Positions 50,533 to 58,286 of a stretch of 64,000 bases of DNA are shown here, in pieces. The stretch comes from an uncultured Collinsella sp. (GTDB lineage Bacteria > Actinomycetota > Coriobacteriia > Coriobacteriales > Coriobacteriaceae). The stretch spans positions 124,001 through 188,000 of the forward strand of contig UQHZ01000001.1 in NCBI GenBank assembly GCA_900541055.1, read 5' to 3'. The position numbers and the translations under genes were made by a program. Numbering within the stretch: the first letter of the stretch is position 1; every line of letters starts with the position of its first letter. The notes under the pieces were generated by a model that saw nothing but the letters and a program-made list of their open reading frames with translations, was not told the DNA's origin and did not search any database.

Positions 50533-53034
50533 CTATTCGACAACGTCCTCGTTGTTTTCACCGTCACTGGCAAGCATCGCCGCGCCGGCGACCGTTGTCG
50601 CCACGGCGGCGGCAGCGAGCCCGGCGGCAACGCCAGAGCTGTCGCCCGTGTCGGCGAGCTTTCCGCCCGAGCCCTTGCCCTTGTTGCCCTTACCGTTCTT
50701 ATCAGCGCTGCCTGCGTTGGAACCCGTGCCGCTGCCGGTGCCGGTGCCGCCTGCACTGTCCGAGGCCGCTACGGTAAAGCTTGCGGCTCCGTCGCTGGCG
50801 AGCGTGTAGTTTTGCGCCGCGTTGCCCAAGAGACCGTTCACGCGCACCCAGTACGTTCCTGCGGCAAATGTTTCGCCCTCGGCCATTGCTGTGCCCGGAG
50901 CGCCGTTCGCGTCGTGCACAAACTCGAGCTGGGCCGTGCAGGCATCGGTTTCGAGCTTGCCCTCGAGTGATGCCGCAATCTTGGCGCGCACGTCTTCGCC
51001 GGCCTTAAGGCCTTCGAGTCCCTCAAAATGGGGCGTCAGCGCGCGTGGATCGATATCGATGGGCACAGAGCCCTGCAGCCCCGTAACGGTCTCGTTGCCC
51101 AGGGCGTCGACATCCACGTATTCAATGGCAAACGCATGGCCCGAAGCTGTCGCGTTGAGCGCGTTGCTGCTGTCGGCAAGGCGGAAATGACCCTCGCCAA
51201 CGGTCTTGCCATCCTGGAATGAGGCATCGCTCAGCGAGTCGCCGTACGTCATGCGCATGCGGGTCGGGAGATAGTACGGGAGATAGTACGAAGCCGTCTG
51301 CTTGTGCTCCGTATCGTAATTGCGTTGGTAGATGCTCCGGGCCAGTGCCGAATCGACAAAGTCGGACGCGATAATGCCAACGTGCTTGAGGCAATCTGAC
51401 TTTGTTTTATCGCTGCCGCTGGGATTGATGTACTGGCTCTTGTACAGATGCTCGTTGACCACTCGCGCCGCGGTAAAAGGATTGCTTCCTTGTTTGTAAT
51501 TCGTGCAACTGGTGTAGTTGATAGACCAGCAGCGTTCCAGGACTTGCACCTTGGCGCCATCATTGTCCTCGACGTCCACCTTGTTGCGCGTGAGATTGGT
51601 CGTCTCTCGCAGCGCCATATCGACCCAGCTAATCTTGTCGGTTCCGGTGCATTCAAAATGGTCCTGGGCGTATACCTTGGTGCAATAGGGCTCTTTGTCG
51701 CCCGCATTGCCCGTAGTCTCAAAGCCTCGCGCGTCTTGGACGAGGCACATCGACTGCCCGGAATGCGCCTTGATTTTGTTGTCCCATTGGGTGAGATCGA
51801 GGCCCCACGTGTGGCTGCTTACGCTGTTGCCGGCGAGTACAAATCGACGCAGCAGGACGATCTTTCCGCGCACCTCGTTCAGTGTGGGGATTCGGCTCGA
51901 CGTGTAGAACAGATCGGGATTATCGTGCATAACCTTGGCGAAAGCCGTCGTAACGCTTTCGTCGGTAGCCTCGTCGTTGCCTCGTGACGCAAGCATGATG
52001 AGCGTTTCTGACGGGTTTTCGTTCAAAAATGTTTTGAAGTAACCGATGACATCGGAGAGATGCATAAAGCCCCCGTCTTTTTTGAGCAGGTAGCATCTTC
52101 CATGGTCGATACCGGGGTCGCCGTTCTCGTCGTTCCTTCCGAGTCGGATATCAAAATAGCGAATGCCTTCGAGCAACTGCGTCGGGATGTAATCCTGCTG
52201 GCACTTTGCTTGTGAGGATTGGGGCTCGGTGTCGTTGTCCACGCTGCAGGTGCCCGAATCATGCGTGCCCGGGATACTCAGCTCGTCGAGGTACTTGTTG
52301 TCGTCGACGTATTTCATCCAGCATGGTCCGTCGACGTAGCTGCTATACGTGGTCCAGTCGATACTTCTAACTGTGGTATTGATCTTGCCCATGTCGTAAC
52401 CGACAAGTTCTAGCTCCCACGGAATGCTCTTACTCTTATGGCAGATCTTATTGTTGTCCTGGTCTTTGCCGTCCGATTCTATTGCCAGGTACTTAATGTC
52501 TTTTTTCTCGGTTTCTTTCTCGACCGTGCGGTCTCGAATGATATAGGTTCCGTTTGATTGACGTTCGAACGCAAAAGCGCGGCTGGGCTTGTTGTCATAC
52601 TCGCCGCCCCATACGTGGATGACCTTTCCATCTTTGTCCGAGTCGTCGTCGACCGACCAAATGCTGTAGCCCGTCTTTTTATGCTCTTCGAAATTGAGCA
52701 AGGTGCGGATAGCATACCAGTTTGTATCGTCATTCTTGGTCGTTACGTTCTCAAGGATGAGCTTGCTGGACGTGCCGTCGTTAAACAGGTGGCAGACGTT
52801 GCCGCGAACGTTGCCGTCTTGGTTGACGCTCGCGGTGCGAAAATAGCCCGCGGGGCGAAGGCGAATGACGAACTTGTCGAGGTTGACCGCCGATGTGGGC
52901 GTGTCTTCTGCAAATGCCGCGCGCAGGGGAATGCCCGGTACTGCGGTTTCGGGCAGGCTTGCAAGTGGCGACAACGCTGCAAGTCCAAGGCCCAACGTGA
53001 ATGCTCGACGGCTGATGGCGTGGTGTTCGGTCAT
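50533..53034 (-). CDS. Secreted PI-PLC-like phosphodiesterase with sortase anchor
   Basis: An 833-residue surface protein. The N-terminus has a Tat-type signal (ISRRAFTLGLGLAALSPLA). The middle contains a PI-specific phospholipase C X-domain: the first catalytic histidine in SIPGTHDSG (about residue 255) and the second region in IDHGRCY. The second half is mostly unassigned, with extracellular beta domains. The C-terminus has a Gly/Ser/Lys-rich spacer, KLADTGDSSG (an LPXTG-like LADTG motif), a hydrophobic helix and an acidic rather than basic tail. It could cleave phosphoinositides or glycosyl-PI of host or bacterial membranes. ATG 53034 follows GGAGAAG. Confidence 0.82.
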   Translation of the reverse strand: MTEHHAISRRAFTLGLGLAALSPLASLPETAVPGIPLRAAFAEDTPTSAVNLDKFVIRLRPAGYFRTASVNQDGNVRGNVCHLFNDGTSSKLILENVTTKNDDTNWYAIRTLLNFEEHKKTGYSIWSVDDDSDKDGKVIHVWGGEYDNKPSRAFAFERQSNGTYIIRDRTVEKETEKKDIKYLAIESDGKDQDNNKICHKSKSIPWELELVGYDMGKINTTVRSIDWTTYSSYVDGPCWMKYVDDNKYLDELSIPGTHDSGTCSVDNDTEPQSSQAKCQQDYIPTQLLEGIRYFDIRLGRNDENGDPGIDHGRCYLLKKDGGFMHLSDVIGYFKTFLNENPSETLIMLASRGNDEATDESVTTAFAKVMHDNPDLFYTSSRIPTLNEVRGKIVLLRRFVLAGNSVSSHTWGLDLTQWDNKIKAHSGQSMCLVQDARGFETTGNAGDKEPYCTKVYAQDHFECTGTDKISWVDMALRETTNLTRNKVDVEDNDGAKVQVLERCWSINYTSCTNYKQGSNPFTAARVVNEHLYKSQYINPSGSDKTKSDCLKHVGIIASDFVDSALARSIYQRNYDTEHKQTASYYLPYYLPTRMRMTYGDSLSDASFQDGKTVGEGHFRLADSSNALNATASGHAFAIEYVDVDALGNETVTGLQGSVPIDIDPRALTPHFEGLEGLKAGEDVRAKIAASLEGKLETDACTAQLEFVHDANGAPGTAMAEGETFAAGTYWVRVNGLLGNAAQNYTLASDGAASFTVAASDSAGGTGTGSGTGSNAGSADKNGKGNKGKGSGGKLADTGDSSGVAAGLAAAAVATTVAGAAMLASDGENNEDVVE

Positions 53035-53339
53035 AACTTCTCCATTCGCAGAGTGCGGTTATGCGATAGTTTTGGTCACTATACTGCCCAGATGTTTAAA
53101 GACGCCGGTTTAATTGTCTGCGCGGCGCAATAAATCGGCGGGTGGACGCGTTGGGGTGTTTGTCGTGTTCGTACTGTTGCCACATTTGGGGCGGTTCCGG
53201 CGTCCGGCGTCCTCGCGTTCGTCGGCTACCGGCATAAGAAAAGGAGGGTCGGTTTACCGGCCCTCCCTTGGTACGAAGCGCTGGGATACCGTCGCTTGTT
53301 TACGCTGCGCCCGTGTTTCCCGCTGCTCTCGCCAGTCGC
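53035..53339. other. 305-bp gap upstream of the PI-PLC gene and downstream of the lipoprotein gene
   Basis: It holds the PI-PLC promoter region; a TATAGT -10-like hexamer on the minus strand is near 53080, but no matching -35 was found. The lipoprotein terminator is at its other end. No gene is supported. Confidence 0.35.
53241..53266 (-). terminator. Rho-independent terminator of the lipoprotein gene
   Basis: GGAGGGTCGG / CCGGCCCTCC with a TTTA loop is followed on the minus strand by TTTTCTTAT. It lies 74 bp beyond the lipoprotein stop codon. Confidence 0.85.
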
Positions 53340-53933
53340 TTAGCGTTTAATCTCGATATCCTCGAGCTTAACGTCCATGGCCTCGGTCTTGGCCTTGGCG
53401 ATGTCGTCGGCAAATTCCAGAGACTCCATCATGGTCTCGACGGCGTCCTTGTGCTCCCCGACATTGTCGATACGTACGTACACACTGCCGCCGTCAACGT
53501 CAGTGAAGTACTCGGTCGTCACGCCGCCCGAGTGCGTAAAGTAGGCGCTGCGCCAGGTCTTGCCGTTGTACTTAACGGGATCGCTCTCGGTCCATCCGGA
53601 GTTGGCCTTCCACTTTGCCTCGTAGTCAAACAGTTCATCGGCGTTCTTGTCAGGATCGAAGACGGGGATGAAGCGGTCGCTGGCATGCTCGCTCTCGGTG
53701 AACTTAAACTGGGCCCTGTCGGCGGTATCGCCGGCAACGTCGGTGATCTCGACGCCCTCGGGGACTTCGACCTTAAACCAAATGAAGTCGGTCCTCATAT
53801 CCACGGCTGGTTTTTCTGCTCCGCCGCCACCGCCACTTCCGGTAGCGCCGCCGCTGCCACCGCAGCCCACCAGGGCAACTGCGGCAAAGAGACTGATGCA
53901 GAGGGTGAGAATCGCAAAGGCCTTCTTTTTCAT
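53340..53933 (-). CDS. Predicted lipoprotein of unknown function
   Basis: A 197-residue lipoprotein. Residues 1-24 form a lipoprotein signal ending ALVGC, followed by a Gly/Ser linker. The mature part is soluble, acidic and rich in beta strands, with a short helical tail (DAVETMMESLEFADD). No family is recognised. It has its own terminator and is a single transcription unit. The neighbouring PI-PLC gene is on the same strand but transcriptionally separate. Confidence 0.8.
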   Translation of the reverse strand: MKKKAFAILTLCISLFAAVALVGCGGSGGATGSGGGGGAEKPAVDMRTDFIWFKVEVPEGVEITDVAGDTADRAQFKFTESEHASDRFIPVFDPDKNADELFDYEAKWKANSGWTESDPVKYNGKTWRSAYFTHSGGVTTEYFTDVDGGSVYVRIDNVGEHKDAVETMMESLEFADDIAKAKTEAMDVKLEDIEIKR

Positions 53934-54003
53934 GGTCGTGTCCTCCTCGATCTGTAACCGCCCACGGATTACCTGCCTTTACTGTACGCGTGGACGGCTC
54001 ACT

Positions 54004-54232
54004 AGGGTGGGCCATGTGTCCCATTCTGGGGGCTGGAATTGCGCCGACAAGTGGCAATATGTGCGGTCGCAAAAGAGGGGAGAGCCGATGCTGTCGGCCC
54101 TCCCCGGGGTTGGGCGCCCGGTGTTTTAAAGGGGCGCGTGTACGCGGGCATTGCCCCAATAGGTTCCTTGTTTATAGATATGTCCCAGTTTGTGACGTCC
54201 GGAAGTCCCGAAAGGTGAACCATGTGTCCCAT
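54004..54232. repeat. Two direct copies of a CCATGTGTCCCAT motif
   Basis: AGGGTGGGCCATGTGTCCCAT-like sequence at 54004-54024 recurs as AGGTGAACCATGTGTCCCAT at 54213-54232, about 209 bp apart in the same orientation. They lie in the 460-bp gene-free gap 53934-54393. They could be binding sites or fragments of another dispersed repeat. Confidence 0.5.
54077..54105 (-). terminator. Orphan terminator-like hairpin
   Basis: GGGGAGAGCCGA (54077-54088) pairs with TCGGCCCTCCCC (54094-54105) at 11 of 12 positions. On the minus strand it is followed by TCTTTTG, the terminator polarity. No annotated minus-strand gene lies upstream, so it could end an unannotated small RNA from 54106-54393. Confidence 0.45.
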
Positions 54233-54393
54233 GTTTGCGGTGCCGACGCCTATCGTTCGTCATAGAAATCCGCGATGACCAGGTGCGCTGACGCTTATGT
54301 ACTTATGGGCTAGACTATGCACCATTATGTGTTCGATGCGGTCGGTCGGTGGTTGCCGCCCGACCGATGTATATGACTTGAAGGTGCATGCGT

Positions 54394-55026
54394 ATGAGCC
54401 AAGAGATGATGGACAAGACCTGCCGCGGGTTTGCCGAGGCGCTGGCCGCGCGCGAGCCGGTTCCCGGTGGTGGCAGCGCGAGCGCTTTTGTGGGCGCGCT
54501 GGGCGCCTCGCTGTGCGGAATGGTTGCCCGCTACGGTGCGACCAATCCCGCGCTTGCTGATCGTGCGGATGACCTGACGCGCGCGTTTACCCAGGCTGAT
54601 GAGCTGGCCCAGGAGCTTGTCGAGTTGGTTGCCGAGGACGTTCGTGCGTACGGCCAAGTGTCGGCGGCGTACGGTATTCCGCGCGATGATCCGGCTCGAC
54701 CGGCTGCGATTCAGGATGCACTGCACGTGGCAGCCATGCCGCCGTACCGCATTATGGATGCGTGCGGTCGTGCGCTGGCGCTGCTCGAGGACATGGCCGA
54801 TAAGGGTTCGCGCCAACTGCTGTCCGATGTGGCGTGCGGCGCCGTATTCTGCCGCGCTGCCATGCAGGGCGCGAGTTTGACGCTCTTTGCGAACACCACG
54901 TCTATGAAGGATTGCGCTCGTGCTGAGGAGCTCGAGACGTCGTGTGATGAGCTGCTCGACACATGGTTGCCGCGCGCCGATGCGCTGGCGCGTCGCGCCT
55001 CCGACGCTGCAAGGAAGAGAGGATAG
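54394..55026 (+). CDS. fchA: Methenyl-THF cyclohydrolase, FchA/cyclodeaminase family
   Basis: A 210-residue helical enzyme of the FchA/FTCD-C family. The signature is PVPGGGSASAFVGALGASLCGMV near the N-terminus, which forms the folate-binding site, plus a helical C-terminus. FchA interconverts 5,10-methenyl-THF and 10-formyl-THF; FTCD relatives deaminate formimino-THF. ATG 54394 follows AAGGTG; ATG 54388 sits too close to it. It is 2 bp ahead of folD, so the two are coupled. FolD lacks cyclohydrolase residues, which supports the cyclohydrolase assignment over cyclodeaminase. Confidence 0.85.
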   Translation: MSQEMMDKTCRGFAEALAAREPVPGGGSASAFVGALGASLCGMVARYGATNPALADRADDLTRAFTQADELAQELVELVAEDVRAYGQVSAAYGIPRDDPARPAAIQDALHVAAMPPYRIMDACGRALALLEDMADKGSRQLLSDVACGAVFCRAAMQGASLTLFANTTSMKDCARAEELETSCDELLDTWLPRADALARRASDAARKRG

Positions 55027-55028
55027 CC

Positions 55029-55883
55029 ATGGCTGAACTGCTGAAGGGTGCTCCCGTTGCTCGCGCTTTGACTGAGGAGCTTGCTGCTCGCTGCGCAGCC
55101 CTGCGCGAGCGGGGCGTTGTTCCGACGTTGGCTATCGTGCGTGTAGGTGAACGCGAGGACGACCTATCCTACGAGCGCGGTGCGCTCAAGCGCTGCGAAA
55201 AAGTGGGGATTGAGGCTCGTCGCGTTTTGCTTTCTGCCGATGTTTCGCAGGACGAGCTGTTGACGGCCATCGAGGACATCAATACCGATTCGGCTGTTCA
55301 TGGCTGCCTGATGTTCCGCCCGCTGCCCGCCGGCCTTGACGAGAACGCCGTCGCCGCAGTGCTCGATCCCGCCAAGGACGTTGACTCCATGACGCCGGCT
55401 TCGCTGCTCACCACGCTTTCGGGGCGCGGCGAGGGTTTTGCCCCCTGCACAGCCGAAGCCGTGCTTGCTTTGCTGGATCATTACGGCGTTGAGCTGGATG
55501 GAGCTAAGGTTGCTGTGGTCGGGCGCTCGCTGGTGATCGGGCGTCCCGTTGCCGCCATGCTTACGGCGCGCAATGCCACCGTGACGACGTGCCATACGCA
55601 TACGCGCGACCTTGCTGCCGAGTGCCGTGCGGCTGATATTGTGGTTGCGGCCGTTGGGCGCGCGCACACGATTGGTGTGGACGCGGTTCGCGAGGGCCAG
55701 ACGATCATCGATGTGGGCATTAACTGGGATGAGGACGCTGGCAAGCTGGTGGGTGACGTCGATTTTGTTGCCGCGGCGCCGGTTGTTGGTGCCATCACCC
55801 CCGTGCCGGGCGGCGTGGGGGCTGTGACCACCGCGATTCTCGCCAAACACGTGATTGAGGCGGCGGAGCGCGCATCGAAATAG
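55029..55883 (+). CDS. folD: Methylene-THF dehydrogenase FolD lacking cyclohydrolase residues
   Basis: A 284-residue FolD. The NADP-binding half is intact: GRSLVIGRPVAAML, ATVTTCHTHT, DVGINW and the C-terminal PVPGGVG. The KDVD folate motif is kept (D119). The catalytic lysine of the family (Tyr+4; E. coli K54) is Ala52, and the glutamine of GILVQLPLP is Phe96. Known lysine mutants of FolD/MTHFD1 lose cyclohydrolase but keep dehydrogenase activity. The adjacent FchA would fill that gap. Start ATG 55029 follows AGAGGA. Confidence 0.9.
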   Translation: MAELLKGAPVARALTEELAARCAALRERGVVPTLAIVRVGEREDDLSYERGALKRCEKVGIEARRVLLSADVSQDELLTAIEDINTDSAVHGCLMFRPLPAGLDENAVAAVLDPAKDVDSMTPASLLTTLSGRGEGFAPCTAEAVLALLDHYGVELDGAKVAVVGRSLVIGRPVAAMLTARNATVTTCHTHTRDLAAECRAADIVVAAVGRAHTIGVDAVREGQTIIDVGINWDEDAGKLVGDVDFVAAAPVVGAITPVPGGVGAVTTAILAKHVIEAAERASK

Positions 55884-55920
55884 GCGTTTTGGGCTGTTTG
55901 AGGGGGTTAGCTATATACCA

Positions 55921-56152
55921 CGTGGTCAAACAATGCCAAATATGAGTACTGTTGCCAAGATAGTCACATATGTCTTACGTCTTTTTGGCTTCCTAACGGT
56001 ATCCATTATCGTTAGGAAGCCTATTTTATTGAACTTATGGGGAATAACGTTGTCTTGCTTTTGGGCAAATGGGGATTTTCGGCACTCGTTACAGGGAAAT
56101 TTGCTGCCACTAAATTGGTGACAGTACTCATATTTGGCATTTTTTGACCACG
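55921..56152. mobile_element. MITE-like element with 32-bp terminal inverted repeats (232 bp)
   Basis: Bases 55921-55952 and 56121-56152 are inverted copies with one mismatch, sharing GCCAAATATGAGTACTGT. Similarity extends a few bases inward. The centre has a perfect 12-bp hairpin (55987-55998 with 56010-56021). Its base composition is far AT-richer than its surroundings. The 355-bp gap 55884-56238 holds nothing else apart from the leader of the C69 gene. Open frames cross it on both strands but lack ribosome sites. No transposase is present, so it would be non-autonomous. Confidence 0.7.
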
Positions 56153-56238
56153 GGGGCTGCTGAGGCCGTGGTTTCGCCCTTTTTGCGTCGAAGCGATACA
56201 CTGTTGCCGTTTGATTTCTTCGCTCAAGGAGGATGCGC

Positions 56239-57762
56239 ATGCCGTGCACAACGATTCTGGTCGGTAAGAACGCGAGCTACGACGGGTCGACCCTGGTCGC
56301 GCGTAACGAGGACTCGTCCAACGGGGTGTTTGAGCCCAAGCGTATGCGCGTGGTGCATCCCGACGAGCAGCCGCGCGTCTACACGAGCGTCCTGAGCCAC
56401 CTGACCGTTGAACTGCCCAATAACCCCATGCGCTACACGAGCGTCCCCGATGTTGTCCCGGGCCACGGCATCTGGGCCGAGGCCGGTTTCAACGAGCTCA
56501 ATGTGGGCATGTCCGCAACCGAGACGCTCACTACCAACGAGCGCGTTCGCGGTGCCGACCCGCTTGTGGACTACGTGCCCGCCAAGGGCAACGAGGGTGA
56601 GGACGGCTATGTGCCGGCGCAGCCTGGTGGCCTGGGCGAGGAGGATATGGTGACCCTGGTCCTGCCCTACGCCAAGTCCGCCCGCGACGGCGTTCGTATC
56701 CTGGGCGACCTGCTCGAGCGCTACGGCACCTACGAGAACAACGGCATCGCCTTTAGTGATGTGGACGAGATCTGGTGGCTCGAGACCATCGGCGGCCACC
56801 ACTGGATCGCCAAGCGCGTGCCCGACGACGCCTATGTAACCATGCCCAACCAGCTGGGCATCGACAGTTTTGACCTGGATGACGCCGAGGGCGCCCAGGC
56901 CGACCACATGTGTTCCGCCGACCTGCGCTCCTGGATGGCCGAGTGGCATCTGGACCTGACGCTGGGCGTCGAGGGCTACGGCCCGGCTGCGGTCTTTAAC
57001 CCGCGCGAGGCCTTTGGCTCGCACAGCGACAGCGACCACGTCTACAACACGCCGCGCGCCTGGTACATGCAGCGCTGCCTCAACCCCAGCGACGTGTGGG
57101 ATGGCCCCGACGCCGACTACACGCCCGAGAGCGACGATATCCCCTGGAGCCGCGTGCCCGAGCGTAAGGTGACCATCGAGGACATCAAGTACGTACTCTC
57201 GAGCCACTACCAGGGTACGGAGTACGACTGCTACGGCAGCAAGGGCACGCCCGCCACGCGCGGCGCCTATCGTCCCATCGGCATCAACCGCAACAGCCAG
57301 CTCGCCGTGCTGCAGCTGCGCCCCTATGCGCAGCCGGCCTATCGCGCCGTGCAGTGGATGGCGTTTGGCTCCAACTCGTTTAACGCGCTGGTTCCGCTGT
57401 ACGCCAACGTCGAGACCATGCCCGAGTACTATGCCGACACACAGGCTCGCGTGACGTCCGAAAACTTCTACTGGGCCAACCGCCTGATCGGCGCGCTGGC
57501 TGACGTCCGCTTCCATGAGTGCGGTCGCGCGGTCGAGGACTACCAGGAGAAGGTCGGTGGCATGGGCCACAAGCAGATCCATGACGTCGATGCTGCCGTA
57601 GCCGTTCTGCCCGAGGTCGAGGTGCCTGCCGAGCTTGCACGCGCCAACGAGGACTTTGCCGAGCGTGTGCGCGTGGAGACCGATGCCCTGCTGGGCAAGG
57701 TGCTCTACACCACGAGCTGCGCCATGAAGAACTCTTTCGCGATGAATGACAACGTGAGGTAG
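56239..57762 (+). CDS. C69-family dipeptidase (PepD-like)
   Basis: A 507-residue Ntn-hydrolase. The N-terminus MPCTTILVGKNASYDGS places the nucleophile Cys at position 3, with NED (ARNEDSS) after it, as in PepD/C69 enzymes. Family segments such as GIWAEAGFNELNVGMSATET are present. Members cleave dipeptides and usually need no signal peptide; none is seen. ATG 56239 lies 6 nt after AAGGAGG; ATG 56233 is too close. It stands alone downstream of the MITE-like element. Confidence 0.92.
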   Translation: MPCTTILVGKNASYDGSTLVARNEDSSNGVFEPKRMRVVHPDEQPRVYTSVLSHLTVELPNNPMRYTSVPDVVPGHGIWAEAGFNELNVGMSATETLTTNERVRGADPLVDYVPAKGNEGEDGYVPAQPGGLGEEDMVTLVLPYAKSARDGVRILGDLLERYGTYENNGIAFSDVDEIWWLETIGGHHWIAKRVPDDAYVTMPNQLGIDSFDLDDAEGAQADHMCSADLRSWMAEWHLDLTLGVEGYGPAAVFNPREAFGSHSDSDHVYNTPRAWYMQRCLNPSDVWDGPDADYTPESDDIPWSRVPERKVTIEDIKYVLSSHYQGTEYDCYGSKGTPATRGAYRPIGINRNSQLAVLQLRPYAQPAYRAVQWMAFGSNSFNALVPLYANVETMPEYYADTQARVTSENFYWANRLIGALADVRFHECGRAVEDYQEKVGGMGHKQIHDVDAAVAVLPEVEVPAELARANEDFAERVRVETDALLGKVLYTTSCAMKNSFAMNDNVR

Positions 57763-57796
57763 GGATTTCCCGTCGATCGAATAGCGCTAAAACGCT

Positions 57797-57826
57797 TTGT
57801 CGCTTTCGTTCAATCTTGGGTACAAG
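57797..57826 (+). promoter_or_regulatory. Possible promoter of the phasin-like/UbiB pair
   Basis: TTGTCG (57797-57802) and TACAAG (57821-57826) are 18 bp apart and lie 36 bp upstream of the phasin-like start. Confidence 0.35.
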
Positions 57827-57861
57827 AACGCCAATGCAGTTGTTTGTGATTGGAGACAACC

Positions 57862-58278
57862 ATGGTTATGAAACTCGATCAGCTTGTTAACGGGGCCATC
57901 AACGTGGGCTTTGGCGCTGCCGCCGTTGCTGTCGAAGGCGGCAAGAAGGTCCTCGACGACCTTAATACCAAAGGCGAGCAGGTCCGCAAGGACACCGCCA
58001 CTCCCGATATCGCCCGCAGTGTGTCCGACATGTTCGAGCAGGCCGGCGGCACCATCTCCGACCTGACCGAGCGCTTGGGCATGCAGGGCGAGACCGCGGC
58101 CCAGCGCGTGCTTGACGAGCTCATCCTTGCCCGGGTCCGCGTCATGACCGCCCCCGAGCGCACGGCCTTCCTGGTCCATGTGCGCGACATCGTCGATTCG
58201 GTCGAGGACAACGTGACCTCGGTGCCCGTCGAGTCCGTTGAGCCCGACGATGCGAAGGATACCGAAGAGGCTGAGTAG
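57862..58278 (+). CDS. Phasin-like helical protein
   Basis: A 138-residue, mostly helical, acidic protein. The N-terminus (VNGAINVGFGAAAVAVEGGKKVLDDL) and a central amphipathic helix match proteins annotated as PHA-granule-associated (phasin-like). The tail is acidic. No PHA synthase genes are present, so the granule role is doubtful. It lies 8 bp upstream of the UbiB-family gene and is probably cotranscribed with it. ATG 57862 follows GGAGAC. Confidence 0.7.
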   Translation: MVMKLDQLVNGAINVGFGAAAVAVEGGKKVLDDLNTKGEQVRKDTATPDIARSVSDMFEQAGGTISDLTERLGMQGETAAQRVLDELILARVRVMTAPERTAFLVHVRDIVDSVEDNVTSVPVESVEPDDAKDTEEAE

Positions 58279-58286
58279 CAGCGCAG

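Noticed and set aside
55855..56249. Small proteins on both strands across the element at 55921-56152
   Set aside because: They arise from an AT-rich palindromic element read in both directions and lack ribosome sites and domains.
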